Source of the DNA: Bradyrhizobium sp. BR13661
Lineage (GTDB): Bacteria; Pseudomonadota; Alphaproteobacteria; Rhizobiales; Xanthobacteraceae
Direction of reading: 5' to 3'
Assembly: GCF_029892425.1 (NCBI RefSeq)
Contig: NZ_JARXWB010000012.1
Coordinates: 62,001-126,000 of the forward strand
Length of the DNA: 64,000 bases
Shown in pieces: positions 47,001 through 54,633 of this stretch (position 1 is the first letter of the stretch; each line of letters begins with the position of its first letter). The translations under genes and the position numbers were made by a program. The notes beneath the pieces were generated by a model. It was not told the origin of the DNA. It ran no database searches and saw only the letters and a program-made list of their open reading frames with translations.

Positions 47001-49362
47001 CGCTCGTCGCCACGCCCTGCACCGCCTCGTATCCGCCGCTCGAGATTGTCGCGCCGACGTCAAGGCCGCCACTGTAGACATAGTCGCGGCCACCGCTGCC
47101 GATGCGGGTGCCGCTGGCGGTGCCGCCCGAGTTCGCCTCGAACCCGCCGTTCAGCACCGTGCCGCTGGTGATACCGCCGGCATAGACGTCCTGCTCGCCG
47201 CCGCCCAGCACCGTGGCGCTGATCACGGTGCCCGCAACGCCCTGGTGTCCACCACCCGAGAGCGTGGTGCCGATATCGGTCGCGCCGGCGTAAACCGCCT
47301 CATAGCCGCCATCGTTGATAACGGCGCCGCTGACCGTGCCGTAATCGACCAGCGAGCCACTGAGCGCCGTCGCGCTGGCAACGCCGCCGGCGTAGACATA
47401 TTGCGTGCCGCCGCTCGACACCGTCGCACTTGTCGCCGTGCCGAGCACGCTTTGATAGCCGGCGTTCAGGATGGTCGCGGAGATGTCGATCGCGCCGGTA
47501 TTGACCACCTCGGACCCGCCGCTGCCGATCACCGCGCCCTGCACGGTCCCGTCGTCCAACAAATTGCCGCCGCTCAGGACAGTCCCGCTGGCAAGGCCAC
47601 CGGCATAGACATGCTGCATGCCGCCGCTCAGCACTGTGGCGCTCGTCACCACGCCCTGCAGATCCTGCAAGCCGCCGCTCGACACCGTGGCGCCGCTGTC
47701 GGTGCCGCCGCTGTAGACCGCTTCGTAGCCACCGCTCAGAAGAAGAGCCCCCGTGGCGGTGCCGCCCGACTGTACATCGAGCTCGCCGCCCGCCAGAGCC
47801 GTGACGCCAGGAATGCTGGCGCCCGATGACACCTGGAATTTGGCGCCAGCATCGACCTCGATAAGACCGCCAGAGCTGACCGTCGTGGTGCCCGCCAGCC
47901 GTGCGCCGGTGCCCGACAATCGGACGATGCCACCGCTCTCGATTGTCGTATCGCTCGCCACGCGGGCAATTTGCACGAGCAGCACACCGCCGCTCTCGAC
48001 GACAGTGTTGCTCGCCGCGCCATGACCGCCAAAGACGCCTTCGAGAACAACCGTACCGCCGCTTACGATCGTCGTGTTGCTCGCGACGCCTGAATACAAT
48101 TCCTGGACGCCGCCGGAGCTGACCGTGGTGCCGATCGCCGTGCCGTAGGTCATGCCGGGCGCTCCGATCGCCTGCACGCCATAAACAGTGGCGTTGATCG
48201 CAGTTGCGTTGGGCACGCCAGCAGGCAAATTAGGGATATAGACGCCGAGCTGCTGGGTGCCGCTCACCTGCGCGCCACTGTCGATGCCTCCAGCGCTGAC
48301 GTACTCCACACCGCCAGAGTTAATCGTCGCCGACGTCACCGTACCGCCCGAAGCCACCTCAAGGGTCGCACCGGACAGCACCACCGGAGCAATCGCGGCG
48401 CCGCTCGATCCGACCTCCAGCGTCGGGCCGGTTGAGCTCACCACGAAGCCGCTCACCGTTGTTCCGGAGCCGAACTCCAGAATGCCGCCGGCGCTGAACA
48501 CCGTCGTGCTGGTAAGCTGCGCCCCGCCAATCAGATCGAGGGTGCCACCTTGCGCGACCTCCACCGTGACGCCGTCAGGCAGCGCGAGGGCGCTCAACAC
48601 CGCGCCAGTGTCGAGTTCCACTTTGGCGCCGGCACTGACGGTCACTGTTCCCACCGGCTGACCGCCGCTCACCAGCTGCAGCGTATTGCCACTCGCAATC
48701 GCAAACGTCTGGCCCGACAGATCGAGCTGCGCGCCGCTGTCGATGGTGGTGGCGTTTGCTGTCGCGAAGTTCAGAACGAGCGTCCCACCGGCCGCGACCT
48801 CGGTGTTGTTGGTGCTGGCACCGTTGAACGCTTTCAGCGTCACACCGCTGTTCACCGTAAATCCGCTCAACGCATAACCGCCGTCGATATCGACGGTGGC
48901 GCCCGCGTTGATCGTTGTGGTGCCCGTCATCTGCGCACCGCCAAAAAGCGTAAGGATGCCGCCGCTCTCGACTGTCGTGTCGCTGGTGATGCCGTAGACC
49001 TGTTCGAGAGAACCTGAGCCGATGACGGTGCCGATCGCCGTGCCGCTCACAAACTGCGAGCCGCCCTGGAGTGTAGCGCCGATGGCGACGCCGCCGGCAT
49101 CCACGGACTGATAGCCGCCGGAGACATGCGCGCCACTATCGACTCCTGCGACAATGCTCTCGAACGCGGCATGGTAGGCATCGCCAGAGATCGTGGTCGA
49201 TACGGCGGTCCCGCCCCACAGCACGACGTTGCCGTTGTCGATCGCGTTGGTGATCGTGCCTCCCGAGCTCACAAAAAGGTTGCCGCCCTGCTGTACGACG
49301 ATGCCGTCGGCGGATTGTCCCGAGGAGACTACGTAGATCGTTCCGGAGCTCACGGTGGTCAT
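44029..49362 (-). CDS. Giant repetitive AIDA-type strand-loop-strand adhesin (long copy), predicted type I-secreted
   Basis: 1777 aa from ATG 49362; the TTG at 49368 is an alternative. Like the short copy it begins MTTVSSGTIYVVSSGQSADG after two residues and then runs as about 80-90 repeats of the form SGGxxxVxxGGxAxxTxV, rich in Ser, Thr, Gly and Val and almost lacking Cys, Lys and Arg. Repeats of this sort fold as a right-handed beta-helix and are O-heptosylated on Ser/Thr in AIDA-I and TibA. It has no beta-barrel translocator. The C-terminal module (GNTFSGTVAGFGEPDYIDFG to DGHGGTLIGDPSQISTAQ) matches the short copy. Only 88 bp separates the two genes. Next door are a heptosyltransferase and a type I exporter. 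Confidence 0.82.
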   Translation of the reverse strand: MTTVSSGTIYVVSSGQSADGIVVQQGGNLFVSSGGTITNAIDNGNVVLWGGTAVSTTISGDAYHAAFESIVAGVDSGAHVSGGYQSVDAGGVAIGATLQGGSQFVSGTAIGTVIGSGSLEQVYGITSDTTVESGGILTLFGGAQMTGTTTINAGATVDIDGGYALSGFTVNSGVTLKAFNGASTNNTEVAAGGTLVLNFATANATTIDSGAQLDLSGQTFAIASGNTLQLVSGGQPVGTVTVSAGAKVELDTGAVLSALALPDGVTVEVAQGGTLDLIGGAQLTSTTVFSAGGILEFGSGTTVSGFVVSSTGPTLEVGSSGAAIAPVVLSGATLEVASGGTVTSATINSGGVEYVSAGGIDSGAQVSGTQQLGVYIPNLPAGVPNATAINATVYGVQAIGAPGMTYGTAIGTTVSSGGVQELYSGVASNTTIVSGGTVVLEGVFGGHGAASNTVVESGGVLLVQIARVASDTTIESGGIVRLSGTGARLAGTTTVSSGGLIEVDAGAKFQVSSGASIPGVTALAGGELDVQSGGTATGALLLSGGYEAVYSGGTDSGATVSSGGLQDLQGVVTSATVLSGGMQHVYAGGLASGTVLSGGNLLDDGTVQGAVIGSGGSEVVNTGAIDISATILNAGYQSVLGTATSATVSSGGTQYVYAGGVASATALSGSLVDYGTVSGAVINDGGYEAVYAGATDIGTTLSGGGHQGVAGTVISATVLGGGEQDVYAGGITSGTVLNGGFEANSGGTASGTRIGSGGRDYVYSGGLDVGATISSGGYEAVQGVATSATVLSGGVQLIYANGLASNTLVMSGGTLDVLSGGIASSTTVSQGGLEVVSAGGIDIGTRVRSGAVLVNSGSVSGAVISGGRETVSGGLDVGATILANGQVRVFGGTVSGATIAAGSQYINYGTAVDTTISGTGSYQYLGVSGGVGSASNTTILAHGGQEVGYSGGSGYATSTTIQGGGEQDIGASGGTGIAVSTTISSGGSQVIFSGTAIDTIVFSGGDQAVFGGTASGTMVEAGGTVFVAPPATNDPAGGTITDTVVSSGGVLFAGGVANNTTVLSGGALVLLSGAQLTGATTLSAGSIEEVGWGGILNVSSGFTQAGVTLEVLSSGTLALYAGAPPVSATVMSGGIVELFAGAQLTNATTLLSGAIEEIGSGATVSGSVLSSGSTNLWIASGGTASNMVLSGGTLQVLAGGIAVATTIASGTETVSSGGVDSGATVSGGNLVVSSGGSIVNAVAGGGEIDLYGSATVTILSSGGRENVYTNGVTSNTTIGSGGTLQVTSTYAFGGYLPGGVAVGTLVESGGVLTEVTGVTSNTTVASGGTFVLRAGTVINATIDSGGTAVVSGGSSLFLSNTVIEGGGTLDLVAGGSFDDPTQASLNNAAVLSGSALESIGGVAATATTVEAGAVVDVGFGFTLSALALPSDVIIKVEKGATLALVGGILPTSTTIVSSGATLELASGVFSGLAVGSGVTAKLDAGVTASATTVQAGGVELVGWGATDIGARVSGILELGVGSVPGGNSSGTLVESGGGLLVATGHVDSAIIESHGYAVVSRGGSAANTTVDGGTLTVFGSATGTTVESGGSLNVMVNYFDAGPSATVVSTTVASGGTETLGSGGVDIGATVLSGGNLVVNSGGTASGAMISGGTLEIASGGSAQGTITFATSAGGMLLLDAGNTFSGTVAGFGEPDYIDFGGIAFTSGTTISFTEAVNNTSGTLSVSDGTHTAQLTLLGQYVATQFTSASDGHGGTLIGDPSQISTAQAPLVMPPHA
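44036..44360. repeat. Dispersed C-terminal module shared by both adhesin genes
   Basis: The block from 44036 to about 44360 repeats 41266-41590 at an offset of 2770 bp, with long stretches of base identity (for example AGCGGGGCCTGCGCAGTGCT at 41281 and 44051). It encodes the shared C-terminal ends. Confidence 0.8.
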
Positions 49363-49669
49363 GATCAAATGCCTCGCACTGCAATCCTTGATTGTCTGTT
49401 AACTACGTTAATCATGATCCGATACAGTCACGTGACACTTTCTTCGTCATCGCGCGCGTCGGTAGAAATCTCTGTTGACAGTGGTTGCGCGATGGCGCGC
49501 GCGTGCTTCAGCACGTCGGAAAGTGCTTCCATGATAGGAATATGACGAGCCCCGATTCTTTTTCTCGCATTCGATGAGACGTTCTGCAGCGGAGACACCG
49601 AACACGGATTGACTCGCTCTCGCGCCACCGTGTTTAAGCAAGCGATGTTACGTCTGATATTGGTGTCAC
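49363..49669. other. Divergent intergenic region between the giant adhesin and the heptosyltransferase
   Basis: A 307-bp stretch with lower GC than its surroundings in part (CTGTTAACTACGTTAATCATG near the adhesin start). It should hold the promoters of the adhesin on the minus strand and the heptosyltransferase on the plus strand. A 66-codon minus-strand frame (49428-49628) is open here, but has no family likeness and was not accepted as a gene. Confidence 0.5.
49609..49636 (+). promoter_or_regulatory. Candidate promoter for the heptosyltransferase gene
   Basis: TTGACT at 49609-49614, a 16-bp spacer and TGTTTA at 49631-49636, 33 bp before the start codon. The -35 is good and the -10 is weak; it is a candidate only. 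Confidence 0.35.
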
Positions 49670-51025
49670 ATGAATATCGCTGCAGACCCGAGCAAATTCA
49701 CCGGCGTCAACGGTTCCGCAGAGACTGGCAGAGATGATGCCACCCCCGTGCAAGTCTCTGCAGATGCAGCGCCGGCGCCTGCGTCTTCAGCGGCTCCCGT
49801 CCCGCCCAAGAGCGCCTATCGCGCGCCGGCCGAATTGCCGACGCAGCAGGGCGCGAACGGCCTGCGATACGATTTCAACCATGGCTGCCGCGTCGCGCTG
49901 CCCCAGAGCACGCATCCCTGGAAGGTGCGGCTGCGCGATCTCGACACCGGCAACATCCTGTTCGAGACCGTGATCCCGGCCGGGCGGATCAGCAGTTCCA
50001 AGCGCTATTACGTGCGCATCGGCATCGAGGTCTGGCAGCAGGACGAGAACGTCCTGACACACGACTATTCGGCCAGGGATCGCGAGGTGCTGATCCAGTT
50101 TCCGGTCGGCACGCTCGGCGATCCGCTCGGCTGGTTTCCCTATGCCGTCAAGTTTCAGGAGCGCCACGGCTGCAAGCTGACCTGCGCCATGAGCGAGAAG
50201 CTGATCGCGCTGCTCCGCGACTCATACCCGCATATCACCTTCGTGACCCCCGAAGAGGTCGAGCCGGAGCGCTATTACGCGAGCTACGGCATCGGTCTGT
50301 TCTTCGACGACAAGGATTTCCTGTACCAGCCGACCGACTTCCGTCATGTCGGCCTGCACCGCACGGCCGGCTACATTCTGGGCGTCGATCCCACCGAGGT
50401 GCCGCCGCGCCTGACGATCCCCGACGACAGCCGCCCGATCGCGGAGCCCTATGTCTGCATCGCGGTGCAGAGCACGACCCAGAGCAAATACTGGAACAAT
50501 CCCGACGGCTGGCGCAGCATCGTCGCCTTCCTGAGGGAGGCCGGTTATCGCGTCATCTGCATCGACCAGAAGCCGGTCCACGGCCACGGCCTGATCTGGA
50601 ATCACATCCCGCACGGCGCCGAGGACGAAACCGGCGACAAGCCACTGTCCGAACGGGTGCGCTATCTCAAGCACGCATCGTTCTTCGTCGGCCTCTCCAG
50701 CGGCCTGTCCTGGCTCGCCTGGGCCGCGCGCACGCCGGTGGTGATGATCTCCGGCTTCACCCATCCGAACAACGAGTTCGACACCCCGTACCGCGTGATC
50801 AACTGGCATGCCTGCAACAGCTGCTGGAACGACGTGCGCCAGCGTTTCGACCACAAGGACTTCCTCTGGTGTCCGCGCCATTCGGGCACGCCGCGGCAGT
50901 TCGAATGCACGCGGCTGATCACGCCGGACCACGTCAAGGCGGTGATCCGCAGCATTCCCGGCTTCACCGCTCCCGCATCGCATCGTGCCGGTAGTGCAGC
51001 AGCGGCGACAGCAGATATTCGATGA
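49670..51025 (+). CDS. TibC/Aah-type autotransporter strand-loop-strand O-heptosyltransferase
   Basis: 451 aa glycosyltransferase that is expected to move heptose from ADP-heptose to Ser/Thr in beta-helix repeats in the cytoplasm. After an Ala/Pro-rich N-terminus (residues 20-60), the family body has GLRYDFNHGCRVALPQ, GDPLGWFPYAVKFQ (D151, probably the catalytic Asp), GLSSGLSWLAWAARTPVVM and the cysteine finger: C382 and C385 in HACNSCWND, C401 in WCPRH, C413 in QFECTRL. In TibC such cysteines hold iron and help form the dodecamer. It is divergent from the long adhesin gene, and its 3' end overlaps the convergent hlyD-like gene by 62 bp. Confidence 0.9.
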   Translation: MNIAADPSKFTGVNGSAETGRDDATPVQVSADAAPAPASSAAPVPPKSAYRAPAELPTQQGANGLRYDFNHGCRVALPQSTHPWKVRLRDLDTGNILFETVIPAGRISSSKRYYVRIGIEVWQQDENVLTHDYSARDREVLIQFPVGTLGDPLGWFPYAVKFQERHGCKLTCAMSEKLIALLRDSYPHITFVTPEEVEPERYYASYGIGLFFDDKDFLYQPTDFRHVGLHRTAGYILGVDPTEVPPRLTIPDDSRPIAEPYVCIAVQSTTQSKYWNNPDGWRSIVAFLREAGYRVICIDQKPVHGHGLIWNHIPHGAEDETGDKPLSERVRYLKHASFFVGLSSGLSWLAWAARTPVVMISGFTHPNNEFDTPYRVINWHACNSCWNDVRQRFDHKDFLWCPRHSGTPRQFECTRLITPDHVKAVIRSIPGFTAPASHRAGSAAAATADIR

Positions 51026-52403
51026 TCCTGCGCTGCCCGGTCCTGATTTCGACCGTCACCGCCATGCCCGGCGCGAGATCGACCATGTGGTCTTCCACTT
51101 GCATCCGGCGATCGCCGAGCGCGACGCGCGCGGCATAGAGCAGTTCCTGTCCCGGCGGTTCGCTGCTGCGCGCAGTCTGCCCCGCCTGACGCTGCGCCTC
51201 GACCTGGCCCGCGGGCTTGTCACGCTGAATGGCGTCCTGAGAGACGCTCATGACGGTCCCGTGCAGCAGGCCGTATTTGGTGAAGTTGAACGTATCGACC
51301 TTGATCTCGGCCGGATCGCCCTGGTGCACGAAGCCGATGTCGTTGTTGAGCACCATCGCCTCGACCTCGACCTGAGCATCGGCCGGCACCACCACCATCA
51401 GCGCCTGCGCCGGCGTCACCACGCCACCGACGGTGTGAACGGCGAGCTGCTGCACCGTGCCATCCATCGGCGCGCGCAGCACCTGGTCCTGGATCTTCTT
51501 GTCGGCCTTCACCAGATCCTGCTCGGCCTGGGCCATTTTCTGCTCTGCGTCGGCAAGGTCGGTGACGATGCCGCGGGCATATTCGGCGCGGGTCTGGTCG
51601 CGGGATGCCTCCAGAGCCTTGCGCGCGGCCTCGACCTCGACCGCGCGGCGGCGTTGCACGACCAGCTCGTGGCTCTGTTCGCTGAGCCTGAGCTTCGCGT
51701 CGAGATAGGCGATGCGATTGCCGAACTCCATCTTCATGGTCTTTTCGCGAATGTCGGCGGTGTCAGTGAGGTACTGCAACCCGGCCTGCAGTTTGTCGAT
51801 GGTCGCGCCGACGCTGTCGGCCTCCGCGACCTTCTGGGCAATCTGCTGGTCGAGCGCGTTGATCTTGGCGATTTGCTGTTCGGCCTGCGCGGTCATCGCC
51901 GCACGGGTCCGCGCCACATCGTAGGCCGGGGCATCCGGCGGCGGCACGAAATCGAGCGGCATCGCGCCGGAAGACATGCCGGCTCGCAACGCAGCCAATC
52001 GTGCAGCATCGAGCCGCGCATGCGTCAGATCGTGACGCGCACGGTCGCGATCGGCCGAATTGATCGTGTGATCGAGCTCGATCAGCACATCGCCCTGGCT
52101 GACCCTGTCGCCGTCGCTGACGTGGATCGCAGTGACGATGCCGGCCTCCAGCGGCTGGATCAGCTTGACCCGGCCGGCGGGCACGACCTTGCCCTGAGCG
52201 GTGGCGATGATGTCGATATGGCCGACGCAGGCCCAGCCGAGAGCGATCACCAGGAAGCCGCAGATAGAAAGCGCGATCGCACGTGGCAGCGGCGAGACCG
52301 GCGTCTGGGTGATCTCCAGCGCTGCGGGGAGAAACTCCAGCTGGTCGCGTCTGGCCGCAGCCTGGCGGCGCAGCGGCAGGACATTGGAGTTAGCCGACTT
52401 CAT
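50964..52403 (-). CDS. Type I secretion periplasmic adaptor, HlyD family
   Basis: 479 aa from ATG 52403. A single N-terminal transmembrane segment (AIALSICGFLVIALGWACVG, about residues 42-62) is followed by the adaptor core: a lipoyl half GKVVPAGRVKLIQPLEAGIV, a long coiled-coil region (about residues 130-300), and the second lipoyl half VLRAPMDGTVQQLAVHTVGG with a C-terminal beta-barrel (PGMAVTVEIRTGQRRIIEYL). It links the inner-membrane ABC transporter with a TolC-type outer-membrane channel. The start lies 14 bp inside the exporter gene, so the two are coupled. Overlaps the heptosyltransferase convergently. Confidence 0.92.
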   Translation of the reverse strand: MKSANSNVLPLRRQAAARRDQLEFLPAALEITQTPVSPLPRAIALSICGFLVIALGWACVGHIDIIATAQGKVVPAGRVKLIQPLEAGIVTAIHVSDGDRVSQGDVLIELDHTINSADRDRARHDLTHARLDAARLAALRAGMSSGAMPLDFVPPPDAPAYDVARTRAAMTAQAEQQIAKINALDQQIAQKVAEADSVGATIDKLQAGLQYLTDTADIREKTMKMEFGNRIAYLDAKLRLSEQSHELVVQRRRAVEVEAARKALEASRDQTRAEYARGIVTDLADAEQKMAQAEQDLVKADKKIQDQVLRAPMDGTVQQLAVHTVGGVVTPAQALMVVVPADAQVEVEAMVLNNDIGFVHQGDPAEIKVDTFNFTKYGLLHGTVMSVSQDAIQRDKPAGQVEAQRQAGQTARSSEPPGQELLYAARVALGDRRMQVEDHMVDLAPGMAVTVEIRTGQRRIIEYLLSPLLHYRHDAMRER

Positions 52404-54525
52404 GGAGACCTGCTTGCAGCCTGTGCAGACTGGCGTAACGGCCATTGCGGCGCATCAGCTCATCATGGCTGCCGTCCTCGACCAGGCGTCCCCGCTCCAG
52501 GGTCAGGATCCGGTCGGCACGCCGAACCGTCGACAGGCGGTGGGCAATGACCAGGACCGTGCGGCCCTGCGCGATCCTGCGCATGTTCTCCTGGATGATG
52601 CGCTCGCTCTCGTAATCGAGCGCCGACGTCGCCTCGTCGAAAATGAGGATGCGGGGATTGCCGACCAGCGCGCGCGCAATCGCGATACGCTGGCGCTGGC
52701 CGCCGGACAGGCTTGCGCCGCGCTCGCCGACGATGGTGTCGTAGCCCTGCGGCAGCTCGAGGATGAACTCATGCGCGCCGGCGAGCTCGGCAGCAGTGAT
52801 GACGCGCTCCATCGTCATCGCCGGATCGGCGAGCGCGATGTTGTCGCGGATCGAGCGGTTGAACAGCACGTTCTCCTGCAACACCACGCCGATCTGGCGC
52901 CGCAGCCAGGCCACATCGACCATCGACAGATCGACGCCGTCGATGAGGATGCGTCCGCTCTCGGGCACATAGAGCCGCTGCACCAGTTTGGTCAGCGTCG
53001 ACTTGCCCGAGCCTGAGGGCCCGACAATGCCGATCATCTGCCCCGCCGGCACATGCAGGTTGACGCCGTGCAATATCTCCGGCCCGTCGATGCGATAGCG
53101 GAAGGCGACCTGATCGAAGGTGATGGCGCCGCTGATCGCCGGCAGCGCCGCGCGACCCGGCAGGTTGGCGGGCTCCGGCGCGGTGTTGAGAATGTCGCCA
53201 AGCCGCGCGATCGACAGCCGCGCCTGGTGAAAATCCTGCCACAGCTGCGCCAGCCGCAGCACCGGCTGGGCGACGCGCCCGGACAACATGTTGAAAGCGA
53301 CCAGTTCGCCGACGCTGAGATTGCCGTCGATGACGAGGCGGGCGCCGAAATACAATGTCAGCGCGGTCGCGACCTTGCTGACGAGTTGCACGCCGTGGCT
53401 TGCCCAGTTGCCGAGCGTGAGCACCTTGAAGCTCGCGCTGACATATCCCGCGAGCTGCTCCTCCCAGCGGCGCTGCATCTGCGGCTCGATCGCCATCGCC
53501 TTGAGCGTTTCCACGCCGGTGACGCTCTCCACCAGAAAGGCCTGGTTCTCTGCGCCGCGATTGAATTTTTCATCGAGCCGCGACCGGAACAGCGGCGTCA
53601 CCCCGGCGGAGACCGCGATGTAGAACGGAAACGATCCGATCACGATGAAGGTCAGCAGCGGCGAGTAATAGAACATCACCGCAAGGAACACGATGGTGAA
53701 CAGCAGATCGATCACCAGCGTCAGCGCCGAACCGGTGAGGAAATTTCGGATGTTCTCGAGCTCGCGCACCCGCGCCACTGAATCGCCCACACGCCGCACG
53801 GCGAAATAGGCGAACGGGAGCGCCATCAGATGACGATAGAGCCGGGCGCCGAGCTCGACGTCGATCCGGTTGGTGGTGTGGGCGAAGATGTGGGTGCGCA
53901 ACGCACTCAGCAGCGTCTCGAAGACCGACACCACAAGCAGGCCGAAAATCAGCACGTCGAGCGTGGTCAGCCCGTGATGCACCAGCACCTTGTCGATCAC
54001 GACCTGAAAGAACAGCGGCGCGATCAGCGCAAAGATCTGGAGAAAGAACGAGGCGACGAACACTTCCGCCAGCAGGCCGCGGTATTTGTGCATCGCCTGC
54101 AGGAACCAGCCGATGTCGAACTTGCCGGTCAGCGTGCCGAGCGCAGCGCGGCGCGTCATCAGCACGAGACGGCCGGTCCAGACCGCCTCGAACTCCTCCC
54201 TGGTCAACAGCTGCGAGCGGCCGCTGACGGAATCGTGCACCAGCGCCTTGCCTTCACCGGCCTTGGCCAGGATCGAAAACGTGCCGTCGCCGTATTCGGC
54301 GATCGCCGGCAGCGAAGCCTTCTCGAGCCACGACCAGTCCCTGCCGACGACCCGCGCCTTGAGCCCGAGCTCTCGCGCGCGGCGCAACATCTCGGCAACA
54401 CCATAGGCCGCGCCGCCTGCGTGATGGCGCAACTGCTCGGCATCCGCGGGGATGCCCAAAGACCTAAGCAGGAGAACAAGGCAGGCCAGCCCCGAATCCG
54501 CGCTCTCGACTGAGGCAGACGACAT
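52390..54525 (-). CDS. Type I secretion ABC exporter with degenerate C39-like domain
   Basis: 711 aa from ATG 54525. The N-terminal region (residues 5-125) is a C39 peptidase-like domain in which the catalytic Cys position is Ser (ADSGLACLVLL, S11) and the usual His is missing, so it is a binding (CLD) domain, not a protease, as in HlyB. A six-helix transporter domain (about 150-430) and the ATPase domain follow, with Walker A GPSGSGKST (502-510), signature LSGGQRQR (606-613), Walker B ILIFDEATSALD (from 626) and H-loop AHRLST. It should export unprocessed C-terminal-signal substrates. No TolC homologue is seen in the window. Confidence 0.93.
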   Translation of the reverse strand: MSSASVESADSGLACLVLLLRSLGIPADAEQLRHHAGGAAYGVAEMLRRARELGLKARVVGRDWSWLEKASLPAIAEYGDGTFSILAKAGEGKALVHDSVSGRSQLLTREEFEAVWTGRLVLMTRRAALGTLTGKFDIGWFLQAMHKYRGLLAEVFVASFFLQIFALIAPLFFQVVIDKVLVHHGLTTLDVLIFGLLVVSVFETLLSALRTHIFAHTTNRIDVELGARLYRHLMALPFAYFAVRRVGDSVARVRELENIRNFLTGSALTLVIDLLFTIVFLAVMFYYSPLLTFIVIGSFPFYIAVSAGVTPLFRSRLDEKFNRGAENQAFLVESVTGVETLKAMAIEPQMQRRWEEQLAGYVSASFKVLTLGNWASHGVQLVSKVATALTLYFGARLVIDGNLSVGELVAFNMLSGRVAQPVLRLAQLWQDFHQARLSIARLGDILNTAPEPANLPGRAALPAISGAITFDQVAFRYRIDGPEILHGVNLHVPAGQMIGIVGPSGSGKSTLTKLVQRLYVPESGRILIDGVDLSMVDVAWLRRQIGVVLQENVLFNRSIRDNIALADPAMTMERVITAAELAGAHEFILELPQGYDTIVGERGASLSGGQRQRIAIARALVGNPRILIFDEATSALDYESERIIQENMRRIAQGRTVLVIAHRLSTVRRADRILTLERGRLVEDGSHDELMRRNGRYASLHRLQAGLHEVG

Positions 54526-54552
54526 TCCAGAGCTCAACCACCGAACGATAAA

Positions 54553-54580
54553 GATAACAAAAGATAGCTATGTTATTATC
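54553..54580. promoter_or_regulatory. AT-rich inverted repeat upstream of the exporter gene
   Basis: GATAACA (54553-54559) and TGTTATTATC (54571-54580) form an imperfect palindrome centred on TAGCTA. It is the lowest-GC patch near the exporter, starts 27 bp upstream of its ATG, and could be a promoter/operator. Confidence 0.5.
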
Positions 54581-54633
54581 ATCTCAAGGTTGAACGGAAT
54601 GTGACAGCGAACAGCGCCAAAAACTGCAACCCG

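Noticed and set aside
41259..49362. The repeat genes as type V autotransporters or RTX toxins
   Set aside because: No beta-barrel translocator, no Sec signal and no GGxGxDxxx nonapeptides were seen; the repeats are the AIDA-type strand-loop-strand kind.
41259..49362. CRISPR-like or satellite DNA array
   Set aside because: The periodic signal is at codon level inside long open frames with varied codons; no fixed repeats separated by unique spacers.
49428..49628. Minus-strand 66-codon frame between adhesin and heptosyltransferase
   Set aside because: The sequence looks more protein-like than most shadows, but no family, no clear ribosome-binding site, and it would fill the promoter region.
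50985..52550. Plus-strand 521-codon open frame
   Set aside because: Antisense to the HlyD-like adaptor; no domain likeness.
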